Shown here in pieces: positions 28,285-36,254 of a stretch of DNA of 64,000 nucleotides. Origin of the DNA: Clostridioides difficile. Lineage in GTDB: Bacteria; Bacillota; Clostridia; Peptostreptococcales; Peptostreptococcaceae. Position 1 is the first letter of the stretch. Each line of letters starts with the position of its first letter. Position numbers and translations under genes: made by a program. The stretch spans positions 1-64,000 of the forward strand of contig NZ_JRHN01000013.1 of the NCBI RefSeq assembly GCF_001299635.1. Reading direction: 5' to 3'. A model generated the notes under the pieces. That model saw only the letters and a list, made by a program, of their open reading frames with translations. It was not told where the DNA came from and did no database searches.

Positions 28285-30189
28285 TTGAACAAAAGACAGG
28301 AAAACTTGTTAACGACATTGCTATTAGAAAAAGATTTTATAAATGTAAATGAGATTGCTAATGATTTTGAATGTTCAGAAAGGACAATAAGAAATGATTG
28401 CAAATATATTGATGACTGGTTATCTACTTTCTGTAATGCTTATATAAAAAGAAAACCTAACATAGGAGTTAAATTTAGTGGAGATGATACAGATAAAATA
28501 CTAGTAAATCAGAAGTTACGAGGTGAAGTTAAAAGAGTAAATAGTGAGCTACATAAGCAAGTTGAGATATTGAATTTACTGCTTTGTAACAATAAGAAAA
28601 TCACCTTAAATGATTTATCTAACAAATTATATATAAATAAAAATATTGTCAGAGAAGAAATAAGTAAATTATCATTGTTATTAAATAATTATAACTTAAA
28701 TGTATTAACTAAAAAAGGCAGTGGTATATGTATTGAAGGAGATGAGAAAGACATAAGAGTAATGTTAGTATCATTCTTGTTTAAGTACATAGATAAATAT
28801 AGGCTAAATATAGATGAAATAGAATATTTTCATATAGTAGATATAATAGTTGTTAAAAATATAATGTCTACCATAGAAGAGAATATGGATATAAGACTTA
28901 CAGATATATCATTCAGACAATTAATGTTGTTTTTACTTATAAATATAATACGAATAAGATTAGGAAATTCTTTGGAGGTATTAAATGACAAGAAAGAGCT
29001 CAAATTAAAAATGCTTATTTTAGATATAGAAGATGAATTAAAATCTAATTTATCTATAGTGTTAAATCATGAAGAAAAATTGTTTATAGAATCCTTAATA
29101 TTTGGTATGAATAAGCAAATAAATAGTAGTAACACTAAAAGAGCATTATATTTAAATGAAGAGTTAGTAGAATATACAAAAAAAATTATAAATTTAGTAT
29201 CAGAAGAATCAGGAATAAATTTCAATAATGATATATTGCTTTATGAGCAATTAATATGTCATTTAAATGTTACAATGCACCAAATGAAAAGTAATGTATA
29301 TTTGGAGAATCCACTTTTAGATAATATAAAAACTAAATTTTGCTTTTTATTCACAGTAATATCAAATTCAATAGGAATTGAATTAAAAGGAAAACAAATA
29401 ACAGAAGATGAAATAGGTTATCTTACACTCCACTTTCAAACATCTTTAGAAAGGAAATATAATAAGAGGGAATCAAATAAGAAAGCAAGTATTGTATGCC
29501 CATTTAGTTTTGGGGTAAGTATGTTATTAAAAGTGAAAATAGAAAAGAGATTTGATAATATAGAAATTGTTGAAACTCTAAGAGAGGAAGATTTAAAAAG
29601 AGACAACTTCAATAAAATGATAGACTTTATAATTGCATTTCAAGAATATGAAAATATTCAAAAGCCAATTTTCATAACAACACCGTTATTTACTGATGAA
29701 GACGAAAACAAACTTAAGGAATTTACAAATAAAATAAAAGAAAAAGATACATCATACAAGCTTATGAATAGATTAATGATGTCTGATTATTTAATAAGAG
29801 AGTTAGAACACGATGATATTTATGAAGCTATAACATATCTAACTAATTTGTTAATTGAAAAGCATTATGCTGAAAAAGAGTATTTAGAATCTATTATAAC
29901 AAGAGAAAAATCATATCCAACCAATGTTGGCAAAGGAATACTATTTCCTCATGGAGATATGAAATACATAAAGCAATCTGTGTTATGTTTTGCAAGATTA
30001 AAGACACCAATAAAAATTAGAAATGGAAAAGATATAAATATTATACTTTTATTAGCTTACAAAAAGGATGATGATAGAAAAATATTTAGAGAGTTATTTA
30101 AAGAAATATCTAGTTTAACAGAAGATGAAGGTATGTTGGATACTCTAAGTAAGTGTGATATATCAAAAATAAAAGATGTTCTTATTTAA
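28285..30189 (+). CDS. PRD-domain transcriptional regulator of the PTS operon (MtlR/LicR type)
   Basis: A 634-residue regulator. It begins with two helix-turn-helix domains (LTTLLLEKDFINVNEIANDF and a second about 95-150). Two PTS regulation domains (about 180-410), an EIIB-like domain (about 415-500) and a C-terminal EIIA domain with the phospho-histidine His556 in LFPHGDMKY follow. Such proteins activate a neighbouring PTS operon according to phosphorylation by the PTS. No AAA+ domain is present, so it is not a sigma-54 LevR type. The start is TTG 28285 after AGAGGTGA. A terminator separates it from the PTS genes. Confidence 0.88.
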   Translation: MNKRQENLLTTLLLEKDFINVNEIANDFECSERTIRNDCKYIDDWLSTFCNAYIKRKPNIGVKFSGDDTDKILVNQKLRGEVKRVNSELHKQVEILNLLLCNNKKITLNDLSNKLYINKNIVREEISKLSLLLNNYNLNVLTKKGSGICIEGDEKDIRVMLVSFLFKYIDKYRLNIDEIEYFHIVDIIVVKNIMSTIEENMDIRLTDISFRQLMLFLLINIIRIRLGNSLEVLNDKKELKLKMLILDIEDELKSNLSIVLNHEEKLFIESLIFGMNKQINSSNTKRALYLNEELVEYTKKIINLVSEESGINFNNDILLYEQLICHLNVTMHQMKSNVYLENPLLDNIKTKFCFLFTVISNSIGIELKGKQITEDEIGYLTLHFQTSLERKYNKRESNKKASIVCPFSFGVSMLLKVKIEKRFDNIEIVETLREEDLKRDNFNKMIDFIIAFQEYENIQKPIFITTPLFTDEDENKLKEFTNKIKEKDTSYKLMNRLMMSDYLIRELEHDDIYEAITYLTNLLIEKHYAEKEYLESIITREKSYPTNVGKGILFPHGDMKYIKQSVLCFARLKTPIKIRNGKDINIILLLAYKKDDDRKIFRELFKEISSLTEDEGMLDTLSKCDISKIKDVLI

Positions 30190-30212
30190 AATTCATAGTG
30201 AGATGTAAATAA

Positions 30213-30257
30213 GCACAAAATTTTCCATGTAATGGAAAAAGTTGTGCATGTTTTTTT
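30213..30257 (+). terminator. Terminator between the PRD regulator and PTS genes
   Basis: GCACAA (30213-30218) pairs with TTGTGC (30242-30247) and TTTTCCA with TGGAAAA inside, followed by a seven-T run. No ribonucleic antiterminator-like partner was identified. Confidence 0.88.
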
Positions 30258-30329
30258 GTTTTTATACGATATTATATATTTGTAAGATATAAACTATCTA
30301 AAAGCAGAGAAGCAACTTAGGAGGAAAAA

Positions 30330-30638
30330 ATGGAAGAAATAGTTTTAAAGATTATAATTCACGCTGGAAATGCAAAATCCATGCTTTATGAAGCACTTAG
30401 TTGTGCCAAGGAAAACGATTTTAAAAAAGCAGATGAATTGATTGAAAGTGCAAACGAAGAAATTTTAAAAGCACATAAAGTACAAACTGAACTTATACAA
30501 AAAGAAGCTGGAGGAGATAAGTCAGATATATCTATATTGTTAATTCACTCTCAAGACCATCTAATGACTTGTATGAGCGAGAGAAATCTTATCAAAGAAA
30601 TGATTATATTAAGAAAAGAAATTCAAAAATTAAAATAA
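30330..30638 (+). CDS. PTS EIIA component, lactose/cellobiose family
   Basis: A 102-residue all-helical EIIA that takes phosphate from HPr and passes it to EIIB. The phospho-acceptor His73 lies in LLIHSQDHLM, the family signature, with the Mg-binding Asp three residues on. AGGAGG precedes ATG. It is the first gene of a seven-gene unit, EIIA-EIIB-EIIC-GrdB-like-asparaginase-dipeptidase-CutC. The family transports beta-glucosides, lactose or diacetylchitobiose. Confidence 0.93.
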   Translation: MEEIVLKIIIHAGNAKSMLYEALSCAKENDFKKADELIESANEEILKAHKVQTELIQKEAGGDKSDISILLIHSQDHLMTCMSERNLIKEMIILRKEIQKLK

Positions 30639-30663
30639 AAAAGATTAAGGGGGATTTAGAAGA

Positions 30664-30990
30664 ATGAAAAGAAAAGTATATTTATTTTGTAGTTTTGGAA
30701 TGTCAACAAGTTTGCTTGCAGGTAAGATGCAAAAGGTAGCTGATGAGCATAATTTACCAATAGAAGTAGAAGCATTTCCGATAGCAGAAATTGATAAAAT
30801 AGTTGCAGAAAAAAATCCAGATTGTATATTATTAGGGCCACAAGTTAAGTACATGTTAAAGGAATTAAAGCCAAAGTTTGAAGCGCAAGGTAAGCCTATA
30901 GATATAATAAATGAAGTTGATTATGGAACTATGAATGGTGAAAAAGTATTAAAACTTGCTATAAAGTTAATAAAATCTAAACAAGTGTAG
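30664..30990 (+). CDS. PTS EIIB component, lactose/cellobiose family
   Basis: A 108-residue EIIB with the phospho-cysteine Cys9 in the P-loop CSFGMSTS. It carries phosphate from the EIIA to the incoming sugar. AGGGGG lies before ATG, and it is 25 bases after EIIA and 38 before EIIC. The length and motif fit the CelA/ChbB group. Confidence 0.94.
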   Translation: MKRKVYLFCSFGMSTSLLAGKMQKVADEHNLPIEVEAFPIAEIDKIVAEKNPDCILLGPQVKYMLKELKPKFEAQGKPIDIINEVDYGTMNGEKVLKLAIKLIKSKQV

Positions 30991-31028
30991 GATTATAATA
31001 GAAAATAATTGGAAATGAGGGTGGATAA

Positions 31029-32363
31029 ATGAATAAATTGGAAAGAATACTTATGCCATTGGCTGAGAAAATAGGTAAAAATAAATTATTAATTGCAATT
31101 AGAGATGGTTTTTTAGTATCATCACCATTATTAATAATAGGTTCGTTATTTTTATTGGTAGCAAATTTTCCGATAAAAGGATGGGATGAATTTGTAGGCC
31201 AAATTTTTGGTTCAGATTGGGCTGTTAAATTACAACAACCAACTGTAGCTACATTTGAAGTAATGACTCTACTTGCAGTTCTAGGAATTGGATATTCTTA
31301 TGCAAAACAAATAGATGTAGACCCAATAGCATCAGCAGCAGTTGCAATAGTTGCTTTTTTTATAGTAACACCATTTGTGATACCATATACACCAGAAGGA
31401 ACAACATCAGTTTATATGGTCACAGGAATACCACTGGGGTGGATGGGCTCTAAAGGAATGTTTGTAGGTATGATAACAGCAATAACTTCTGTAAAATTAT
31501 TTGCAGCAGTTGTCAAAAAAGGATGGACATTAAAAATGCCAGATGGAGTTCCTCCAACTGTATCAAAATCATTTGCTGCATTAATACCAAGTGCAATAGT
31601 TATGATAGTCTTCTTTTTAGTTAAGATAGCCTTTGAAGCTACACCATATGGAAGTATACATGAGTTTATATTTAAATTTTTACAGATGCCATTGTTAAAA
31701 CTAGGAAATAGCTTGGGTGCTATGGCAATCGCTTACATATTCTTACACTTATTCTGGTTCTTTGGAATAAATGGAAGTAGTGTTGTTGGAGCTGTATATA
31801 ATCCTATATTAAAGATTTTATCAGCTGAAAATTTAGCTGCATTTCAAGCTGGTTCAAAAATACCAAACATAATAACTGGTCAATTCCAAGATATGTTTGC
31901 AACATTTGGTGGAGCTGGTAGTACACTATCATTAGTCATAGCTATGTTATTAATATGTAAAAGTAAACGTATAAAGTCAATGGGAAAATTATCAATCTTG
32001 CCAGGAATATTTGGTATAAATGAGCCATTGATATTTGGTCTACCAATAATGCTTAACCCAATATTATTGATACCATTTGCAATAGTTCCAACAATAAATA
32101 TAATAATAGCTTATTTCTGTATGTCAGCAGGTTTGGTACCACTTACAAATGGAGTCCAATTACCATGGACAACTCCAATTATATTCTCTGGTTTTCTAAC
32201 AACAGGATGGCAAGGGGCTGTCTTACAATTAGCACTTCTTGTACTAGGAATATTTATGTATATGCCATTTATAAAAATGCTGGACAAACAATATTTGAGA
32301 GAAGAAAAGACAAATGTTGAAGAGGAAGATGATGATATATCTTTTGATGATTTAGTATTATAG
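31029..32363 (+). CDS. PTS EIIC permease, cellobiose/diacetylchitobiose family
   Basis: A 444-residue membrane permease with about ten transmembrane helices. It begins MNKLERILMPLAEKIGKNK and has the EIIC segments FFGINGSSVVGAVYNPIL, GINEPLIFGLPIMLNP and VQLPWTTPIIFSGF, as in the ChbC/CelB family. The C-terminus is acidic (EEEDDDISFDD). The ChbC family takes up N,N'-diacetylchitobiose as well as cellobiose, which matters because the downstream amidase acts on GlcNAc-asparagine-type bonds. The actual substrate is not proven. Confidence 0.93.
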   Translation: MNKLERILMPLAEKIGKNKLLIAIRDGFLVSSPLLIIGSLFLLVANFPIKGWDEFVGQIFGSDWAVKLQQPTVATFEVMTLLAVLGIGYSYAKQIDVDPIASAAVAIVAFFIVTPFVIPYTPEGTTSVYMVTGIPLGWMGSKGMFVGMITAITSVKLFAAVVKKGWTLKMPDGVPPTVSKSFAALIPSAIVMIVFFLVKIAFEATPYGSIHEFIFKFLQMPLLKLGNSLGAMAIAYIFLHLFWFFGINGSSVVGAVYNPILKILSAENLAAFQAGSKIPNIITGQFQDMFATFGGAGSTLSLVIAMLLICKSKRIKSMGKLSILPGIFGINEPLIFGLPIMLNPILLIPFAIVPTINIIIAYFCMSAGLVPLTNGVQLPWTTPIIFSGFLTTGWQGAVLQLALLVLGIFMYMPFIKMLDKQYLREEKTNVEEEDDDISFDDLVL

Positions 32364-32373
32364 GAGGAATATT

Positions 32374-32892
32374 ATGAAAAAAATAGTTATGATATTGGAT
32401 CAAATACAAGCTGGTGCTGGAGGAAAAGAAAAAAATAATATACCTCCTGCTGGAAAATCAAGCCCATTAGGTCCAGGTATAATGATGGAACCATTTTTAG
32501 ATGATTCTAAAGTAATAGCTACATTATTTTGTGGAGACGAATTTTTTATAAATAATGAAGAAGATGTAACAAACAAAATGATAGCCATGGTAAAAAAATT
32601 AAATCCTGATGTAGTAATTTGTGGTCCAAGTTTCAATTATGAAAATTTTTCTAAGATGTCAGCTATATTATGCAAAAATATAAATGATAAGACTGATATA
32701 TCAGCGTTTGCAGCTATGTCAGAAGAAAATATAGATATAATAAACGAATATAGAAATGATATATGTATAGTTAAAACACCAAAAAAAGGTGGAATTGGAC
32801 TTAACGATTCATTAAACAACATATGTAAATTAGCAAAATCAATGGCAAATAAAGAGGATATAACTTTAATGAGAGAAGAATTTTGTTATTAA
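32374..32892 (+). CDS. Short GrdB-like protein (glycine/betaine reductase B family, truncated type)
   Basis: A 172-residue protein that resembles only the N-terminal half of glycine reductase selenoprotein B: an N-terminal ILDQIQAGAGGKEKNNIPP, LGPGIMMEPFL, VIATLFCGDEFF and NPDVVICGPSFN follow the GrdB pattern. The C-terminal half of GrdB with its selenocysteine/cysteine redox motif is missing, so it cannot be a normal reductase B subunit. It ends REEFCY. AGGAGG precedes ATG, 11 bases after EIIC. It may bind or sense an amine/amino-acid ligand; function unknown. It is not a decayed gene, since the frame is clean and placed inside an operon. Confidence 0.72.
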   Translation: MKKIVMILDQIQAGAGGKEKNNIPPAGKSSPLGPGIMMEPFLDDSKVIATLFCGDEFFINNEEDVTNKMIAMVKKLNPDVVICGPSFNYENFSKMSAILCKNINDKTDISAFAAMSEENIDIINEYRNDICIVKTPKKGGIGLNDSLNNICKLAKSMANKEDITLMREEFCY

Positions 32893-32968
32893 TACAAATC
32901 TAAGTAATATAATATTTATAATGAAAACAGATTACTAGAATCTATATAATAAGGAGGGGAATTTTGAC

Positions 32969-33928
32969 ATGTGGGGAATGATAGCAACATGGAGAATGGC
33001 TCTAGAAGGTATAACTGAGGCATCAGAGAGTTTGGAAAAAGGTATGGAAGCAGGAGATGCAGTAGAGCTTGCTGTAAGAAGAGTCGAAGATTATCCATTC
33101 TATAAGTCAGTTGGTTATGGAGGACTTCCAAATGAAAACTGCGAGGTAGAACTTGATGCTGCATTTATGGATGGTAATACATTAGATATTGGAGCAGTTG
33201 CTGGGATAAGGGATTATTCTAATCCTGTCAGCATAGCGAGAAAACTTAGTTATGAGAAGGTAAATAATTTCTTGGTCGGAATAGGTGCTGAAGAGTATGC
33301 CCATAAAAATGGATTTGAAAGAAAAAATATGTTGACCGACAGAGCAAAGTTGCATTATAAAAAGAGAAAAAAAGAAACTTTAGACAAGGGATTGAGTCCA
33401 TATTCCGGTCATGATACTGTTGGAATGATATCTTTAGATAAAAATGGGAAGATGTGTGCAGCTACTTCAACAAGTGGATTATTTATGAAGAAAAGAGGCA
33501 GAATAGGAGATTCTGCACTATCAGGTTCGGGATTTTTTGTTGATAGTAGTATAGGAGGAGCTACAGCTACTGGTCTAGGAGAAGACTTGATGAAGGGATG
33601 TATATCTTATGAAATAGTTAGACTTATGAAAGAAGGAAAACATCCACAAGAAGCTTGTGATATAGCAGTAAATGAACTTGATAAACAGCTTATTAAAAGA
33701 AGAGGGAAAGCTGGTGATTTATCACTAGTTGCCATGAACAATAAGGGCGAATGGGGAGTAGCTACAAATATAGCTGATTTTACTTTTTCAGTAGTAACTA
33801 AGGAAGAAGCACCTACAGTCTATATTTCAAATAGAGTAAATGGGAAAACTATACATAAGGTTATATCAAATGAATGGATGGAAGCATATGAAGCTAGAAT
33901 AAAAGCTCCAATAGAAGTGAAAGAATAA
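32969..33928 (+). CDS. N4-(beta-N-acetylglucosaminyl)-L-asparaginase (glycosylasparaginase)
   Basis: N-terminal-nucleophile amidohydrolase, 319 residues. The self-cleavage site and nucleophile are visible as Asp149-Thr150 in GHDTVGMISLD, followed by GSGFFVDSSIGGATATGLGED, which forms the substrate pocket in the family. Known members cut the amide bond between N-acetylglucosamine and asparagine. There is no signal peptide, so it acts inside the cell on imported substrate. GGAGGGG lies before ATG. It stands directly downstream of the PTS genes; no phospho-glycosidase is present in the operon, which fits a conjugate opened at the amide rather than at a glycosidic bond. Confidence 0.88.
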   Translation: MWGMIATWRMALEGITEASESLEKGMEAGDAVELAVRRVEDYPFYKSVGYGGLPNENCEVELDAAFMDGNTLDIGAVAGIRDYSNPVSIARKLSYEKVNNFLVGIGAEEYAHKNGFERKNMLTDRAKLHYKKRKKETLDKGLSPYSGHDTVGMISLDKNGKMCAATSTSGLFMKKRGRIGDSALSGSGFFVDSSIGGATATGLGEDLMKGCISYEIVRLMKEGKHPQEACDIAVNELDKQLIKRRGKAGDLSLVAMNNKGEWGVATNIADFTFSVVTKEEAPTVYISNRVNGKTIHKVISNEWMEAYEARIKAPIEVKE

Positions 33929-33974
33929 ATCAGTCATATAATAATGTAGAGTTTTTTATAATAAGGAGATTTTT

Positions 33975-35027
33975 ATGAATATCATAAATAATAAAGTAGA
34001 TGAATTAAGAGAAGACTTATTAAGTGATATTATAGATATTGTAAAAATACCTAGTGTTAAAGGGGAGTCAGAAAATGGCTTCCCTTTTGGCGAAAAAGTA
34101 GGTAAAGCACTTAATAAAGCATTAGAAATATCAAAAAAATTGGGATTTAAGGTTAGAAACTTAGATAATTATATAGGTTACGCAGAATATGGAGAGAGTG
34201 AAGATTACATTTGCGTGATTGGTCATGTAGATGTTGTACATGAAGGTGAAGGTTGGGAGTATCAACCTTATAAAGGAGAAAAGGTCGATGGAAGAATTTA
34301 TGGTAGAGGAGTATTAGATAATAAAGGACCTATAATATCTGCTTTATATGGATTGTATGCTATTAAAGAATTGGCTTTAGATTTAGATAAAAAAGTTAGA
34401 ATAATCTTTGGTACAAACGAAGAGAGTGGATTTGAAGATATACCATATTATTTAGAAAAAGAAAAAGCTCCTCTTATGGGATTTACACCAGATTGCAAGT
34501 ATCCTGTTGTATATGGTGAAAAAGGAATGGCAAAGATTAGAATCAAAAGCAAAAATACCTATGAAGAAGACACATTTTTAGGTTTTATAGAAAACATGTC
34601 TGAAAATGTGCTTGTTACATATAAAGAGTTAAATAAAGAGAATAGTGATATTATATTGGATATAAAGGTAAAATACGATTTTAGTTATAAACTAAAAAAT
34701 GTATTAGATGAAATAAAATTTAGTTTTCCAAATAGTATTGAAGTAGAAGTGATTTCTAATTTTAATCCTGTATATTTTGATAAAGAGAGTGAGCTTATTA
34801 AAAAACTTCAGATAGCATATGAAAGAGTTACATTATTAGATGGAACTCCAGTAACAACCAATGGAGGTACATATGCAAAAGTAATGCCAAATATAGTTCC
34901 ATTTGGACCTTCATTTCCAGGACAAAAAGGAATAGCTCATAATCCTGATGAATACATGGATATAGAAGATATAATTTTAAATGCAAAGATATTTGCAAAT
35001 GCAATATATGAATTGGCGAAGGAGTAA
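33975..35027 (+). CDS. M20 family dipeptidase (PepV/Sapep type)
   Basis: Zinc- or manganese-dependent peptidase of 350 residues, shorter than the usual 460 of PepV. Metal-binding motifs are GHVDVVHEGEGWEYQPY, GRGVLDNKGP and FGTNEESGFEDIPYY; the C-terminal NGGTYAKVMPNIVPFGPSFP supplies further ligands and substrate contacts. The short lid domain accounts for the reduced length. In this operon it could trim dipeptides so that the glycosylasparaginase, which needs a free alpha-amino and carboxyl group, can act; this is inference. CutC starts two bases after its stop. Confidence 0.88.
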   Translation: MNIINNKVDELREDLLSDIIDIVKIPSVKGESENGFPFGEKVGKALNKALEISKKLGFKVRNLDNYIGYAEYGESEDYICVIGHVDVVHEGEGWEYQPYKGEKVDGRIYGRGVLDNKGPIISALYGLYAIKELALDLDKKVRIIFGTNEESGFEDIPYYLEKEKAPLMGFTPDCKYPVVYGEKGMAKIRIKSKNTYEEDTFLGFIENMSENVLVTYKELNKENSDIILDIKVKYDFSYKLKNVLDEIKFSFPNSIEVEVISNFNPVYFDKESELIKKLQIAYERVTLLDGTPVTTNGGTYAKVMPNIVPFGPSFPGQKGIAHNPDEYMDIEDIILNAKIFANAIYELAKE

Positions 35028-35029
35028 TT

Positions 35030-35704
35030 ATGTTAGAGATAATAGGAATGACAGTAGAAGACGCTAAAATTATAGAAGATTGTGGCGCAGATAGAATAGA
35101 GCTGGTTAGTGCTTTAACTGAAGGTGGATTGACACCAAGTTTTGGTCTTATAGAAAGAGTTGTTAACAGTGTAAAGATACCTGTGAATGTAATGATAAGA
35201 CATCATGCAAAAAGTTTTACTTATAGTGAAGAAGATATAACAATCATGCAAAAAGATATAAGCATAATTAAAGATATTGGTGCTAATGGAGTTGTATTTG
35301 GTATGTTAGATAAAAACAATAACATAGATGAAAAAAATTTAAATGTTTTGTTAGAATGTTGTGATAATCTTGATGTTACATTTCATAGAGCTATAGATGA
35401 ATCAAGTATAATGGATAGTATTAAAATTTTGAAGGATTATAATAAAATTACAAATATATTAACATCAGGTGGAAAGGGCAATATAGTTGATAACATACAA
35501 ACAATAAATAATATGATACTTAATTCTAATCATATAAAAATTCTTTTAGGTGGAGGACTTAATTTTAATAATATAGAGAAGATAAAGGAATTAACTAAAG
35601 CAAGCAATTTTCATTTTGGTACAGCTATTAGAATAAAGAACAGTCCTTTTGAAGATATAGATAAACAAAAACTTAAACAGCTTGTAAATATAATTTCAAA
35701 ATAA
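35030..35704 (+). CDS. cutC: CutC family TIM-barrel protein
   Basis: A 224-residue CutC protein: CGADRIELVSALTEGGLTPSFG (quoted in part: ADRIELVSALTEGGLTPS), VNVMIRHHAKSFTYS and VTFHRAIDESS are family marks. It was named for copper homeostasis in E. coli, but that role has been questioned and no reaction is established. Here it is the last gene of a sugar/amino-acid operon, coupled to the dipeptidase gene by a two-base gap, which suggests a metabolic role and not copper handling. GAAGGAG lies before ATG. Confidence 0.9.
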   Translation: MLEIIGMTVEDAKIIEDCGADRIELVSALTEGGLTPSFGLIERVVNSVKIPVNVMIRHHAKSFTYSEEDITIMQKDISIIKDIGANGVVFGMLDKNNNIDEKNLNVLLECCDNLDVTFHRAIDESSIMDSIKILKDYNKITNILTSGGKGNIVDNIQTINNMILNSNHIKILLGGGLNFNNIEKIKELTKASNFHFGTAIRIKNSPFEDIDKQKLKQLVNIISK

Positions 35705-36172
35705 TACAAACATTAAATATTTAATCTAAATAATGAGTGTGAGTTAATTATAATTTGGGTATATGCATGATAATAGGTATTAAGTATGAAATTATTGTTG
35801 GAGGTGCTTTACTACTTTTATATAGTCTTGAATACTAATAATGAAAGAAAAAATAAAATATGGAGGTTTTAGAGGGTTTATATTTATAAAAAATTTATAA
35901 AAGTCGAACGGCATATAATACATATAATTTCCTAAAATTACCAACTTATGACATGAATTCACATATTAATAAACAATTAATGGAGATATTTGTGGATATA
36001 AACAGTAGCAAAAATAGCTTTAAATAAACAAATACAAGAGTTATTAACAATTTTATCCACATTATCCACAGGTAGTTGTAATAATATTAATCCACATAAG
36101 TTTTTAAATAACTAAAAATGATAAATAATTCTATCAATTGAATATAAAAAATCATAAAAGTTAATAATAAAA
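35705..36172. other. Regulatory spacer between cutC and hpf
   Basis: About 470 bases without a gene. No clear terminator for the PTS operon was found. The right part holds the DnaA-box cluster (35991-36096), which leads into the sigma-H promoter of hpf. AGTCGAA near 35902 is one mismatch from a Spo0A box, a weak hint only. Confidence 0.6.
35991..36096. promoter_or_regulatory. DnaA-box cluster
   Basis: Two perfect TTATCCACA boxes lie head to tail with no gap (36053-36061 and 36062-36070). TAATCCACA at 36088-36096 and TGTGGATAT at 35991-35999 (opposite strand) each differ by one base. Such density is unlikely by chance even in AT-rich DNA. It suggests DnaA binding upstream of hpf, for regulation or titration. 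Binding itself is inferred. Confidence 0.65.
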
Positions 36173-36201
36173 AGAGGATTATGAAAGTTCGTGTAGAATA
36201 T
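36173..36201 (+). promoter_or_regulatory. Sigma-H promoter of hpf
   Basis: AGAGGATTA at 36173-36181 and GTAGAATAT at 36193-36201, separated by 11 bp, match the Bacillus sigma-H consensus (RnAGGAwWW, 11-12 bp, RnnGAATww) at every defined position. B. subtilis hpf (yvyD) is also sigma-H dependent. Confidence 0.8.
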
Positions 36202-36254
36202 ATTATTAAAGTATAAATTTTCTTATACTGGCATAATTGAAGGGAGATGTACTT

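Noticed and set aside
32374..32892. GrdB-like gene as a frameshifted remnant of a full grdB
   Set aside because: The frame ends cleanly, the next gene starts 76 bases later with its own ribosome site, and no C-terminal GrdB sequence is found in any frame downstream.
35900..35909. Spo0A box upstream of hpf
   Set aside because: AGTCGAA has one mismatch to TGTCGAA, and single 7-mers with a mismatch are frequent by chance.
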